Source: Bacteroidales bacterium
GTDB lineage: Bacteria; Bacteroidota; Bacteroidia; Bacteroidales; JAEINX01
Assembly (NCBI GenBank): GCA_016342645.1
Contig: JAEINX010000015.1
Location: forward strand, 1 to 51,496
Length of the DNA: 51,496 nt
Direction: 5' to 3'
The notes beneath the pieces were generated by a model. It saw only the letters and a list, made by a program, of their open reading frames with translations, was not told the origin of the DNA and did not search any database. Position numbers and translations under genes: made by a program. Shown in pieces: positions 37,136-47,234 of the stretch. The stretch's first letter is position 1. Each line of letters opens with the position of its first letter.

Positions 37136-40100
37136 TTAAACAGACTCCTCCACAATTTTTATTTCCTCCTCACTTAAACCATACAGTTCATAAACCATTT
37201 GGTCTATTTCTTTGTCGGTTTTATTTATTTCTGATTTTATTTCTTGTGCTTTTTCTTTCTGTTCGTTGAAATATTTTAACCAATCAGCTTCTTCTGAAAG
37301 GTTTTGGACAATTTTGTTTTTCTTAAGTTCTGTTAATAATTCACCGGGCGTTAACTCAATCCAGTTTTGAAGAATTCTACTTACTTTATTGTCGTTACTT
37401 TTTGAAACAATAAGATTAACAAAATCAGACTCAATATTAAAAATAGAATGATTTAATTCCAACATTTTTTCGACAGTAATATTAAGGGAATCATTTTCGT
37501 AGTTAGTAGGGATAGGTATATTTAATATATATTGGCTTTTCAAGCGCAGATAACCGCCTCTTGCCTTTACACAAATTGTATTTAAATACGCCTTCATTAA
37601 ACTAGAATTTAATATTCCTAAAAGAGATTTAGAATTAGAAGGAATACCAAAGCAAGTCATATCAATTAAAACATCATCAGCAAATGTGAAATTTACAGTT
37701 GATGAAATATCAGGATAAACAATATATTTAGTTTTAAAGGGAAAATCTAACTTAATTTGTTGAAATTCATACCACTTTTTTGAATTATTAATTAATCCTT
37801 TATCAATGATTGCACGTTGAGATAAAATATTTTTTTTCTCCTCCAAAAAATCAAATTCTTGTTTGTAATTGTTTGTATTAGAGATTAATTCTAAGCGAGA
37901 ATCCGAAGTAGATAAATATGGACAAAGGATTTTGTTTGAAGAAATTGTGGGCTGGAATCTTTTAACCTCTCTACCAATCAAATAATTTTGAAGCAAAACA
38001 GATTTTTTTAATGAGTTTGGAATATCCGTTTTTGGAAAAATGTAACAAGCATTTGCCCCTGTTTTTATCCCAACTTGAGGTTTTTCAATTATTTGAGATA
38101 AAACAGAATTGGTTTTTTCAATTTTGTGAATTAAATTAAATAAATCATCTCCTACGCTGCCATTAGTCCATGAACCTAATCTGGCAAATAAATCCATTTG
38201 ATTTACTTGTTTGGAATTCATAAAGTTGTTATCAACTTCTTGATAGTTTTCATTTGAGACAACTAATAAGTTTGAGATAGAATCTGATATTTCAATTTTT
38301 TGCTTTCTTAGTAAAATAATTGAAGGATATGCTACAATACCTGAAAAAACATCTAAATCTTGAAAATCTATAAAAGATTCAATTTTTGTTTCATTTTGCA
38401 AAAAATTAATTAAAACCTTTCCATACTTAGTTTTTGTATACTTACTAGAAACGATTACACCAAATAAACCATTAGATTTCAATAAAGTATGTGCTAATTC
38501 AAAAAAATAAACATAAAGGTCTGATTTACCTGTAAATACCTTATATTTATTTTCTAAAAAAGATTTATGATTTGATAAAATAAACTCGTTTCTTACATAA
38601 GGAGGATTCCCAATCACGACATCAAAGCCACCATTTTTGAATATTTCAGGAAATTCATTTTGCCAATTAAAGGCTTTTTCTCCTGCAACTTCAGGGTCGT
38701 CAATTAATGAGTTTCCACATTTAATATTATTGCTTAGTGTATTTAGTTTTCTTCCTTTTTGAGCAGTTCTCAACCAAAGTGAGAGTTTTGCAATATCAAC
38801 CGATTCTTCATTTAAATCAACTCCAAAAATATTCTTTTCGAGGATATCAGATGTGATATCTGAAAACACGATTCCACCGCCAAATAGTTGTGCACGCAAA
38901 TCGTCAATTTTGTGGTGTTCCTCAATTAAAAATTCTAAAGCTTGGTTTAAAAATGCACCCGAACCACAAGCAGGATCAAGAATAGTAAGTGACAAAAGCC
39001 AATCTCTGTATATAGTTAGTTTTTCATCTAAAGATTTGACAATGTCTTTCTTCCGATTTTTCCTGCCTTTTGCATAATCTTCATTAATTATTTCAAGTTC
39101 GTCGCGTTTTTCTTCACATAATTTACCAACTGTATTTTCAACTATGTATTTGGTTATATATTTTGGTGTGTAAAAAATACCTTCTTTTTTTCTTCTTGTC
39201 TTTTGCTGGTCAAGTTTTTCACCTTTGATTTCTGCTTGTACGTTTTCAATCTCTCCAAGTGAATGTTCAAAAATATGTCCGAGAATATTTACATCAACTA
39301 CTTTTTCTTCGTCTTTTTGATCGGTTGTTTCAGGATTAAAATTGTATCCACTTAATTTTAAAGTATGTTTCTTTAAAATATCATCATTAACTATTAAACT
39401 ATCTAATGTTTCATCAGGAGCAAATAATCCACCGTTGTAAGCAAAAATTTCATATTTTTTCCCTTTCCATCCTGTATTTAATAAATGAAAATATTTCTTG
39501 TACCTGTCATAAAGTTGAATTTCATCTCCCCAGTCTGTTTGTTTCTCCCATTGAGTTATAATCTCACTTATTGAGTTTGGAGGTAATAGTTGCCTGTCTT
39601 CAGCGAAGAAAATAAATAAAAATCGGTCTAATAATTTTTGAGTCTTTTTAAATACTAAAAGTTTATCTTTTGCCGGATTCTCTTTTTTGATATTTTCAAA
39701 TAACTCTTTCCTAAACTGTGAATAATCAGCATATAGTTTCTCAGTAACTTTTTCCTCCTGTAATACTGATGAATCCTTAATTTTTAATGGCAAATCACTA
39801 ATTAGATTGTCTTTGGAAAGACAAAGCCAGAGTAAAGCAAATTTGTCTCTAGTCAGGTTAAACAAATCAAATTTAATTGGGTCAATTGCATTTTGTATGT
39901 AAAAACGAAGTTTTTCAAAATTCGAAGTAATTACATAAATACATTTTGGATGGTGGTTTTTATAACCAAAAGCTTGAGTTTCTATTTTATCTAAGTCGGT
40001 TGTGTCTGTTCCCTTTAATTCTATAACAGCAATTGCATTTTCTCCTTTTAAAATTGCCCCATCAGCCTTTTTGCTATCATCCACATTTTTGAATTCAGTT

Positions 40101-40324
40101 GTGAGATTGTAATTTGGTTCAGGTTTAAGTGTATATCCTAAAATCCCAACAAATAGTTCTCTTAAAAATCCTTCCTGAAATTGTTCTTCTTTTGTATCTC
40201 TAATTTCCTCTTGCCTTTCCTTATTTCCAAAATAGTCCTGGAAATCTTTGTATTTTTTATCAATCAGGGCTGAATCTAATTCGTTTAAATATTTTTTCTC
40301 TACCGATTTTTGAAATAAGCTCAT
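37136..40324 (-). CDS. type IIG restriction-modification enzyme (nuclease, N6-adenine methylase and specificity in one chain)
   Basis: A 1062-residue protein. The N-terminal part (about 50-160) has a PD-(D/E)xK-like nuclease site: Asp88 in KKADGAIL, then Glu102-Leu-Lys104 in VIELKG. A helical linker contains KKEGIFYTPKYITKYIV. The methylase domain has SAM motif I LDPACGSGAF (about 448-457), FGVDLNEESVDIAKLSL, and catalytic motif IV GNPPYV (about 570). The C-terminal third resembles a target-recognition domain (RGGYLRLKSQYILNIPIP). Such enzymes methylate one strand of a non-palindromic site and cut unmethylated DNA. It appears intact, though the genes following it (ASCH, RhuM, HTH) are all broken. 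It is the core of a small defence island. Confidence 0.9.
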   Translation of the reverse strand: MSLFQKSVEKKYLNELDSALIDKKYKDFQDYFGNKERQEEIRDTKEEQFQEGFLRELFVGILGYTLKPEPNYNLTTEFKNVDDSKKADGAILKGENAIAVIELKGTDTTDLDKIETQAFGYKNHHPKCIYVITSNFEKLRFYIQNAIDPIKFDLFNLTRDKFALLWLCLSKDNLISDLPLKIKDSSVLQEEKVTEKLYADYSQFRKELFENIKKENPAKDKLLVFKKTQKLLDRFLFIFFAEDRQLLPPNSISEIITQWEKQTDWGDEIQLYDRYKKYFHLLNTGWKGKKYEIFAYNGGLFAPDETLDSLIVNDDILKKHTLKLSGYNFNPETTDQKDEEKVVDVNILGHIFEHSLGEIENVQAEIKGEKLDQQKTRRKKEGIFYTPKYITKYIVENTVGKLCEEKRDELEIINEDYAKGRKNRKKDIVKSLDEKLTIYRDWLLSLTILDPACGSGAFLNQALEFLIEEHHKIDDLRAQLFGGGIVFSDITSDILEKNIFGVDLNEESVDIAKLSLWLRTAQKGRKLNTLSNNIKCGNSLIDDPEVAGEKAFNWQNEFPEIFKNGGFDVVIGNPPYVRNEFILSNHKSFLENKYKVFTGKSDLYVYFFELAHTLLKSNGLFGVIVSSKYTKTKYGKVLINFLQNETKIESFIDFQDLDVFSGIVAYPSIILLRKQKIEISDSISNLLVVSNENYQEVDNNFMNSKQVNQMDLFARLGSWTNGSVGDDLFNLIHKIEKTNSVLSQIIEKPQVGIKTGANACYIFPKTDIPNSLKKSVLLQNYLIGREVKRFQPTISSNKILCPYLSTSDSRLELISNTNNYKQEFDFLEEKKNILSQRAIIDKGLINNSKKWYEFQQIKLDFPFKTKYIVYPDISSTVNFTFADDVLIDMTCFGIPSNSKSLLGILNSSLMKAYLNTICVKARGGYLRLKSQYILNIPIPTNYENDSLNITVEKMLELNHSIFNIESDFVNLIVSKSNDNKVSRILQNWIELTPGELLTELKKNKIVQNLSEEADWLKYFNEQKEKAQEIKSEINKTDKEIDQMVYELYGLSEEEIKIVEESV

Positions 40325-40976
40325 ATTATGTTATATTCTATTCTATTCCAACTAATTTTATAGCAAAGTACAATTTTTCTATCAGTTTATAATCTATCTA
40401 TTCAGGTTAATCTTTGAGTCGGCAAAAAAAACAGATGTTTGGCAGCGACTGACTGACAAATTTATGCTTTGTGCGATGGCAATCAAACATTTTTTAAAGA
40501 ACGATGGCAAAACAAAAATTCTCTCAATTTATCACGGTCGTTTCATCTGTGGCAGCCTTGCCAATAATCCGAAATAACCCCCACCCTATCGCTTATATCC
40601 TCCCGATTTGGCATGCTATTGAGCGTTAATAGTGTTTATTTCTTCTGTGGTTATTATTTTCTTTTTTTATAATATTTTCATTAAAAAACTTTAATTCCTC
40701 TTTCATTTTATACCTCAAAAAAACCATCCCCAAAATCATTTTAAAATCAATTGACCAACAAAATAAAACAAAATATTTCATATATCATAAAAAATAATAA
40801 AGTTATTTCAAAAAATCAGCTTTATGTGGTATATATGGTAATAAGGTATAAAAGTATATAAGAAAAAGAAGTTTTCCCAATTTTTAAACCAGCAAAGTAG
40901 TTTATTAGGTAAGGGAAACTGTAAGGAATACTTAATTTTTTTAGCAAAATTTATATAAGTTTGTAAAAAATTAAAA
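40325..40976. other. intergenic region upstream of the restriction-modification gene and dapF
   Basis: No gene is seen in these 652 bases. A less AT-rich stretch at 40430-40630 has a short direct repeat (GATGGCAA..CAAA). I see no inverted-repeat boundary or attachment site that can be defended. Confidence 0.45.
40956..40963 (+). promoter_or_regulatory. -7 element TAAGTTTG for dapF
   Basis: It is an exact TAnnTTTG match 14 bases before the dapF ATG, implying a very short leader. No -33 TTTG is seen. Confidence 0.4.
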
Positions 40977-41759
40977 ATGATTCTAAAATTCTCCAAATAT
41001 CACGGAACAGGAAATGATTTTATCATTATTGATAATCGTAACATTGAGTTAAATCCTAAAAAAGAATGGATTGAAAAGATTTGCAACAGAAGGTTCGGAA
41101 TTGGTGCCGACGGTTTAATGCTTTTGGAAAAATCAAGGGATTTTGATTTTTCGATGAAATATTATAATGCAGATGGAAATGAAGGAACAATGTGTGGTAA
41201 TGGAGGAAGATGTATTGTTGCTTTTGCAAGCAGTTTGGGAATAATAAAAAAAATCGCAAAGTTTACGGCTATTGATGGTAAACATTCGGCTGAAATAATT
41301 GATAACAATACGAATGAATTCATTGTCGACTTAAAAATGCAGGATGTTCAGGATATTAAAATTTGTGATGATCATTATTTTATAAATACCGGTTCTCCAC
41401 ATTATGTTAGTTTCGTTGAAAATCTTGAAAAATTTGATGTTTTCAATGAAGGAAGAAAAATTAGGCTCAGCAAGGAGTTTGCGCCCGATGGAACCAATGT
41501 GAACTTTGTCGAAATCAAGGGTGAAAATATTTTTGTCAGAACTTATGAGCGTGGAGTCGAAGATGAAACCTATTCCTGCGGAACTGGAGTAACTGCATCT
41601 GCAATTGCTTTTTATTTAAGAGAAAATAAAGTTGTTAATAATATTCTAACACGAGGCGGGAAATTGTCTGTGAAATTTGAAAAAGAAGGAAATTCATTCA
41701 CTAAGATTCACCTCATTGGCCCGACAAATTTTGTTTTTATTGGGGAATGTAGAACTTAA
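40977..41759 (+). CDS. dapF: diaminopimelate epimerase
   Basis: A 260-residue protein with both catalytic cysteines: Cys73 in MCGNGGRC and Cys201 in YSCGTGVTASA. It also has the N-terminal YHGTGNDFIIID, RRFGIGADGLM and GTNVNFVE. It interconverts LL- and meso-diaminopimelate, the step before lysine and peptidoglycan precursors, without a cofactor. The length is normal. It is a single housekeeping gene, between the defence island and a secreted-protein gene. Confidence 0.95.
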   Translation: MILKFSKYHGTGNDFIIIDNRNIELNPKKEWIEKICNRRFGIGADGLMLLEKSRDFDFSMKYYNADGNEGTMCGNGGRCIVAFASSLGIIKKIAKFTAIDGKHSAEIIDNNTNEFIVDLKMQDVQDIKICDDHYFINTGSPHYVSFVENLEKFDVFNEGRKIRLSKEFAPDGTNVNFVEIKGENIFVRTYERGVEDETYSCGTGVTASAIAFYLRENKVVNNILTRGGKLSVKFEKEGNSFTKIHLIGPTNFVFIGECRT

Positions 41760-41896
41760 AGTTGATGATTGATTTTTGTTTGCTCAATTGTTGATGAAGA
41801 AATAAAATTGAGTTTAATAATATTTACCACTAAAATTAAACCTTCGACATCATTTGGTAGTCTATTTAAAGCAAATTGTATAATAAAATTTAAATA

Positions 41897-43696
41897 ATGA
41901 AAAAATTCAGCTTAACAGAAAAAGGAATATTAATAATATTTCTTAATGTTTTTTGCATAATAACTATTACTGCTCAAAATGCTTTCGAGGGTTATACTTT
42001 GTATAATACTACTAGTTCACATACTACATATTTGATTGACATGGAAGAATCTATTGCTCATTCATGGCAATCGAGCTATTCTGTTGCAAATACTGTTTAT
42101 TTGCTTGAAAATGGGAGTATTCTTCGTACAGGCCATGACCCGAGTGCTCAATTTAACGGTGGAGCTGTTGGCGGAATTATCCAGGAAATTAATTGGGAAG
42201 GTGATGTAGTTTGGCAATACACATATTCAAATTATGATCATTGTCAGCACCATGATATTAAGCAATTACCAAACGGTAATGTTATAATGATTGCCTGGGA
42301 AAGGAAATCTTCTTCCGAGGTAGTTCAAGCGGGAGGCTCATCATCTCAGGAGAAATGGCCTTTACATATTGTTGAGGTTCAGCCAACAGGATCTACTTCT
42401 GGAGATATTGTTTGGGAATGGCATATTTGGGATCATATAGTTCAAGATCATGATCCGACAAAAGATAATTATGGAGTAATTGCAGATCACCCCGAATTGC
42501 TTGATATTAATTGTAATGGCGATTATATTGATCCGCCCGGTGGTGATTGGATTCATGCAAATGGCATTGATTATAACCCTGAATTGGATCAAATAGTTTT
42601 TAGTTCTCATGTTCTTGATGAATTTTATGTAATCGATCATAGTACAACAACAGAGGAAGCAGCAAGTCATTCAGGTGGAAATGCCGGAATGGGAGGCGAC
42701 ATTTTGTTTCGCTGGGGAAATCCACAGAATTATGATAGAGGTAATTATTCCGACCGAAAGTTTTATGTTCTTCACAATGCACATTGGATAGATGAAGGCC
42801 TTGAAGGAGAGGGGAATATTATGGTTTTCAATAATGGACAGGGCCGTCCGGGAGGGAGTTATTCTTCAGTAGATGTTGTTGAGCCTCCAATCATAAACAC
42901 TTATAATTATTCGATTGAATCAGGGATGGCTTTTGGCCCTGAGGAGCTTTCATGGACTTATGCAACTCCGGTTTATTCCAATCATTTATCGGGAGCACAA
43001 CGCCTACCAAATGGAAATACTCTTGTTGTTATGGGTACAAGCGGTTATTTTGTAGAAATTAATGAAGATGAAGATATTGTATGGTCATACGCTTCAGGTG
43101 GGCAATGCACAAGAGCTTATCGTTATTCGCCATATTATCCGGGCGTAAGTAATTTATTACCTGTTGCCCAACAGCAAATAAATATATCTGGCGGTTTTAA
43201 TTTTGTCTCAACGAGAATTGAATTTGAATACCCTGATATGCTTACTGTTTTGCAAGATATTTTAGGAGATAATCTTGTTTATGTAAGAGGTTCGGGAGGG
43301 GAAATGCTGAGAAAAATAGGGCCGAATTGGGTAAACGGAATAGGTGATTGGATAACTCTCGAAGGATATTTATTTAAAATGACCGGCCCCGAAACTCTTG
43401 TTTTTGACGGTGCTGAAATTGATCCATCGACCCCAATTATTTTGAATGAAGGATTCCAATTTGTCAGTTATCTGCCTTCGTATTCTGAAGATGCTTTAAT
43501 AGCGTTTAATAATATTCTAAATGATAATCTTGAGTATATTAGAAATTCGGTTGGCGGGATGTTGAGAAAAATTGGCCCGAATTGGGTTAACGGTCTTGGT
43601 GATGCTAATCCGGGGGAAGGTTATTTAATTAAAATGTCGGGTAATGATGAATTAATATATCCTCAATCGGAAAAAAAGTCTGATGGCAAAAAATGA
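41897..43696 (+). CDS. secreted arylsulfotransferase (ASST)-like protein with C-terminal RKIGPNW pair
   Basis: A 599-residue protein with a signal peptide ending near ITITAQ. The region about 27-410 has the arylsulfotransferase-like propeller pattern: NTVYLLENGSILRTG, HHDIKQLPNGNVIMIAWE, DWIHANGIDYNPELDQIVFSS, NAHWIDEG and QRLPNGNTLVVMG. Known ASST enzymes transfer sulfate between phenols; many relatives are uncharacterised, and the enzymatic role here is an inference. Residues 425-599 are the tandem RKIGPNW module, followed by a short Lys/Ser-rich end (EKKSDGKK). No type A sorting tail is present. It stops with TGA. Confidence 0.8.
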   Translation: MKKFSLTEKGILIIFLNVFCIITITAQNAFEGYTLYNTTSSHTTYLIDMEESIAHSWQSSYSVANTVYLLENGSILRTGHDPSAQFNGGAVGGIIQEINWEGDVVWQYTYSNYDHCQHHDIKQLPNGNVIMIAWERKSSSEVVQAGGSSSQEKWPLHIVEVQPTGSTSGDIVWEWHIWDHIVQDHDPTKDNYGVIADHPELLDINCNGDYIDPPGGDWIHANGIDYNPELDQIVFSSHVLDEFYVIDHSTTTEEAASHSGGNAGMGGDILFRWGNPQNYDRGNYSDRKFYVLHNAHWIDEGLEGEGNIMVFNNGQGRPGGSYSSVDVVEPPIINTYNYSIESGMAFGPEELSWTYATPVYSNHLSGAQRLPNGNTLVVMGTSGYFVEINEDEDIVWSYASGGQCTRAYRYSPYYPGVSNLLPVAQQQINISGGFNFVSTRIEFEYPDMLTVLQDILGDNLVYVRGSGGEMLRKIGPNWVNGIGDWITLEGYLFKMTGPETLVFDGAEIDPSTPIILNEGFQFVSYLPSYSEDALIAFNNILNDNLEYIRNSVGGMLRKIGPNWVNGLGDANPGEGYLIKMSGNDELIYPQSEKKSDGKK

Positions 43697-44618
43697 TTGT
43701 TGAATAATGATCGGTGATTTAAGGTTTTTTGCTCAATTCTATCATCAAAAACTATCGAATAATCTTTCAGCACAAATCATTTTTTTCCCATAAGTGTTGG
43801 TTTATTAGAATTCCACAATTGATTAATCAATATATATTGATAACCCATCAAACAAACTTGGTAAACCATTAAACAATTCGCTTTGGCAATTAAAGAACTA
43901 TTGCATATTATTAATGAATCAAATCATTAAAGAAACCCATAAACCTATCATGCAAAAGTGGTAAGCCATCAAATAAATTCAATAATGCAATAAATCATTC
44001 TGATTCATTTTACCTCCTTGGGATTATTTAATTTGTGTATTACAATAATATAGAAACAACCAAGAGGCAAATAATAAAGCTACATTAATTACTTACTGAA
44101 TTCAGATTTCTTATTCATTGAAAAAATATCGTTTTCTATAGATAAAAACAATAGGACTATTGAAAAGATTTTATCTCAATTAATCATTGCAATATTTTTG
44201 CAGATATTATTAATAAATTTAAATGTTATGAAAACAAAAATTCAATTATTAAAATTCAGACAAGATCATATAAATTCAAATATTGATCAATAAATTTTTA
44301 TTGATAATTCATTAAACAAACATGGAAAAGAATCGAAAAAACGGAATAACGTATTAAACAAAAGTGGAATGGGAAAAATCAATCAGCTAAAGCAACTAAA
44401 TAAAATAATGTATATAAAGATAATAAAATCCGTAGTTTCAAATATTTTTTTTTATTTGATTAAACCTTTTACATACAATTGCTGTCTATTATTACGAAAT
44501 TGTTACAAAAAAGACTTAAATTTGCATAGAATTTGAAATAGTCGAATTTAACATAAAAGTATTTCTTTAAATATTTTTATTATTTATTAGAAACCCAAAT
44601 AAATTGTTAATAACAAAA
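43697..44618. other. long intergenic region with degenerate word repeats
   Basis: No gene is seen in about 920 bases on either strand. From about 43850 to 44375 there are at least five degenerate units of the type CATnAAACAAAnnnTGGnAA (near 43855, 43875, 43930, 44310 and 44355), irregularly spaced. The right end carries the leader of the HlyD-VTC operon. Confidence 0.45.
44517..44524 (+). promoter_or_regulatory. -7 element TAAATTTG upstream of the HlyD-VTC operon
   Basis: It is an exact TAnnTTTG match about 95 bases before the first start codon. No TTTG is found at the -33 spacing. Confidence 0.4.
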
Positions 44619-45674
44619 ATGAGAATTACTAAAAAAATCATATTATTACTTTTCTTCTTAGCGATAATAATTGTTTTTATAATTCCTTTTAAAATCCCAT
44701 TTGCATTTAAAGCAACCGCTCGAATTTATCCTTCTCAAGAATGGGTTTTGATGGCAGGGCAAGATGATAGCTTTGTTAGCGTAATTTATGATAATAAAAC
44801 CAACGTAATTAATAATTTAATAAATTATAAATTTGAAAGAGGCGATATTGCCGAACTTCAGATAAATCCGCTTTTGATTTCAGGCCAGCAAATCAATAAA
44901 GGTGATTCAATTGCATACATACATTCCTATGAAATAGAAAATGAATTAGCAAAACTTTTTAATGAACTTAAAGTTGAACAAGCCTCTCTTGATGTTATTG
45001 CAACGGGTGAAAAAGAATCGATCATAAATGAAGCCGAGAAGAAATATGATTATGCACAGCAGCAACTGAAATTAGATGAAAAAACTTTTCAACGACAAAA
45101 AGCTTTATTTCAGGATTCTGTTATCTCAACCGCTGAATATGATCAGGCCGAAAACGTTTATCAATTAGCCAAAATAAATTTGAATATTTTGGAAAATGAA
45201 ATTTTATCTTTAAAAAGCGGAGAGAAACTTTCTGAAATTAATTTAATTAATGAAAGGATTTGTTCAATCAAAAAAAATATTGAAATTTTAGAGAATCAAA
45301 AAGAACAGTATTTTATAAATAGTCCAAAATCAGGTATAATTAATTTTTCACCTGTACTTGGACAATATTTTAGTGTTTCCGATAATAAGGAATACATTTT
45401 AGAAATAGCTGTTCAATTAAAAAATCGTAAATATCTTGATTCTCTTTCTTCGATTAATTTTGCTATTGACGGTGATTATAAAACTAATACAGCAAGCCTT
45501 TTACAAATTAACAACAAAGTTGAATCAATTGGGAGTCACCAGGTTTTTTTCATGAAAGCTTTAGCTGATAACAATGAAAATATTTCAAGAGGAATGGCTG
45601 TTCAATGTAAAATCGGCTGTGATGATGTTTCACTATTTGAATATTGTATGAGAACTTTAGATTTTGTTTATTAG
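44619..45674 (+). CDS. HlyD-like membrane-fusion (periplasmic adaptor) protein
   Basis: 351 residues from the ATG at 44619; a TTG five codons upstream is less likely. One N-terminal membrane segment (about 5-25, IILLLFFLAIIIVFIIPF) precedes a barrel-sandwich hybrid part. A long coiled-coil hairpin (about 115-230, rich in Lys, Glu and Gln) and a second lipoyl-like half (YFINSPKSGIINF) follow. This is the layout of HlyD/EmrA adaptors that link an inner-membrane pump to the outer membrane, but no pump gene is adjacent. It is the first gene of an operon with a VTC-type polymerase (3-base gap), so it may help export or handle its product. That link is an inference. Confidence 0.7.
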   Translation: MRITKKIILLLFFLAIIIVFIIPFKIPFAFKATARIYPSQEWVLMAGQDDSFVSVIYDNKTNVINNLINYKFERGDIAELQINPLLISGQQINKGDSIAYIHSYEIENELAKLFNELKVEQASLDVIATGEKESIINEAEKKYDYAQQQLKLDEKTFQRQKALFQDSVISTAEYDQAENVYQLAKINLNILENEILSLKSGEKLSEINLINERICSIKKNIEILENQKEQYFINSPKSGIINFSPVLGQYFSVSDNKEYILEIAVQLKNRKYLDSLSSINFAIDGDYKTNTASLLQINNKVESIGSHQVFFMKALADNNENISRGMAVQCKIGCDDVSLFEYCMRTLDFVY

Positions 45675-45677
45675 AAA

Positions 45678-46439
45678 ATGTTAAGATACGAATATAAATA
45701 TATTGTTCCTAAAGGTTTACTCAATAAATTGAGAAAATCAATTGTACCGTATATGGACGTTGATAAATTTGCTAAAGGAAGAAAAGGTAATGACTACACC
45801 GTAAAAAGTATATATTTTGATTCACCGGCTTTTGATTTTTATTTCGAAAAAGTTGAAGGCATAAAAAACAGAAAAAAAGTTAGGCTAAGAGCTTATAATT
45901 TAGAAGATCCTGAAAATTCAGTTTTCCTTGAAATAAAAAGGAAATTTAATATCCCTATTTTAAAACATCGTTCCATAACTAAATTTAAGCATGCCAAAGA
46001 AATTTTTTCTGATAACAGAATTAACGGTTACATTGTTAACAGCAAACAATTTCCTGAATTAGAAGATAATTCAAAACGCTTTTTTTATCAGATTTTTAGT
46101 AAAAAATTGAAACCTGTGATATTAATTATTTATGAACGTGAACCCTATCTTTATAAATTTGATGATTCAATTAGGATAACTTTCGATAAAAACCTAAGAA
46201 GTATTCCTTATCCGGCCATTGATGAATTATATCTTGATGAAAAAGCAAAATCTGTTTTGCAAAACAGTTTTATTATGGAGGTGAAATTTAACGACACTTT
46301 CCCTGCTTGGATGACTCCGGTTATCGGGAAATTTAATCTTAGAAAACAAGCCGCCTCAAAATATACAATGTGTTTAGATTCTCAGAATATTGTAAAAAAA
46401 ATTAACAAACCGGATTTTTTCATCAATTCAAAATGGTAA
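45678..46439 (+). CDS. VTC-domain protein (polyphosphate polymerase-like)
   Basis: A 253-residue soluble protein matching the VTC domain, the catalytic tunnel domain of the yeast vacuolar polyphosphate polymerase Vtc4 (CYTH-like superfamily). Basic and acidic tunnel residues are visible: YEYKYIVP, SIYFDSP, KVRLRAYN (the RxR pair), VFLEIKRK (ExK), YEREPY, IRITFDKN, IMEVKF, and C-terminal KQAASKYTMCL. It would synthesise polyphosphate from ATP or modify another substrate with a triphosphate-binding tunnel. In many bacteria VTC, DUF4956 and CotH genes are neighbours, as here. It starts 3 bases after the HlyD-like gene. Confidence 0.88.
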   Translation: MLRYEYKYIVPKGLLNKLRKSIVPYMDVDKFAKGRKGNDYTVKSIYFDSPAFDFYFEKVEGIKNRKKVRLRAYNLEDPENSVFLEIKRKFNIPILKHRSITKFKHAKEIFSDNRINGYIVNSKQFPELEDNSKRFFYQIFSKKLKPVILIIYEREPYLYKFDDSIRITFDKNLRSIPYPAIDELYLDEKAKSVLQNSFIMEVKFNDTFPAWMTPVIGKFNLRKQAASKYTMCLDSQNIVKKINKPDFFINSKW

Positions 46440-46457
46440 AATAAAAAAATTCTCCTA

Positions 46458-47147
46458 ATGTTAGATGATTTTCAAAACTTAGATTTATTTCCTGTTACAA
46501 TTTTTGAAGTAATTACCAATCTTATTGTTGCATTGATTTGTGGCCTGATAATTTCAATAGTTTACAGATTCGTTTACAAAGGATCAAGTTATTCGGTTTC
46601 TTATGTTAACTCTCTTATTTTGCTTACACTAATTACCTCGGTTGTAATTCTTGTCATTGGAAATAACCTTGCCCGAGCCTTCGGATTGGTAGGAGCAATG
46701 TCGATAATCAGGTTTCGAACTGCCGTAAGAGATGTTTCAGATATTGTTTTCATATTTTTCGCTCTTTCAATCGGTATGGCTGCCGGAGTAGGTTTACATT
46801 TGATTGCAATAAGCTCGACACTTGTTATTTGTTTGATAATTATTAGCTTGGATGTTTTTAATTTTGGTAATCCACGAAAAAGAGGACATCTGTTACAAAT
46901 TTCATACAATGCCTCTCATGAAAATGAAATTAAACTTGGTAGCATAATTAACAAGCATTGCAGGCGTTTAAAACTAATTAATATCAAGAATATTGGTAAA
47001 GGAAATGATATGGAAGTTTATTATCAGGTTTCTTTAAAAGGCAAATCTAAAGGAACTGAGTTGATTCGTGATTTGAAAAGCTTTGAGGATATTTATGATA
47101 TTAACCTCTATTTCGATGATGATGATACTAATCCGCCGGTCTATTAA
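46458..47147 (+). CDS. DUF4956 family membrane protein
   Basis: A 229-residue inner-membrane protein. The N-terminal half has about four hydrophobic segments (VITNLIVALICGLIISIVY, SLILLTLITSVVILVIG, DIVFIFFALSIGMAAGVG and LIAISSTLVICLIIISL). The conserved motif RAFGLVGAMSIIRFRTAVRD, at about 70-90, characterises DUF4956. The C-terminal part is a cytoplasmic alpha/beta domain (about 145-229). The function is unknown. The family is frequently next to VTC polymerases and is a candidate for a transporter or regulator of that system. It starts 18 bases after the VTC gene. Confidence 0.88.
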   Translation: MLDDFQNLDLFPVTIFEVITNLIVALICGLIISIVYRFVYKGSSYSVSYVNSLILLTLITSVVILVIGNNLARAFGLVGAMSIIRFRTAVRDVSDIVFIFFALSIGMAAGVGLHLIAISSTLVICLIIISLDVFNFGNPRKRGHLLQISYNASHENEIKLGSIINKHCRRLKLINIKNIGKGNDMEVYYQVSLKGKSKGTELIRDLKSFEDIYDINLYFDDDDTNPPVY

Positions 47148-47234
47148 GATACTCTAAAAAAGTTTCAAATTAAACTATTCATTTGTTTTATCGTCTATCT
47201 TTATAATAAGTGATTTTTGATTTAATTATTTATA

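Noticed and set aside
43850..44380. CRISPR array
   Set aside because: The units are short, strongly divergent and irregularly spaced, and no cas gene is near.
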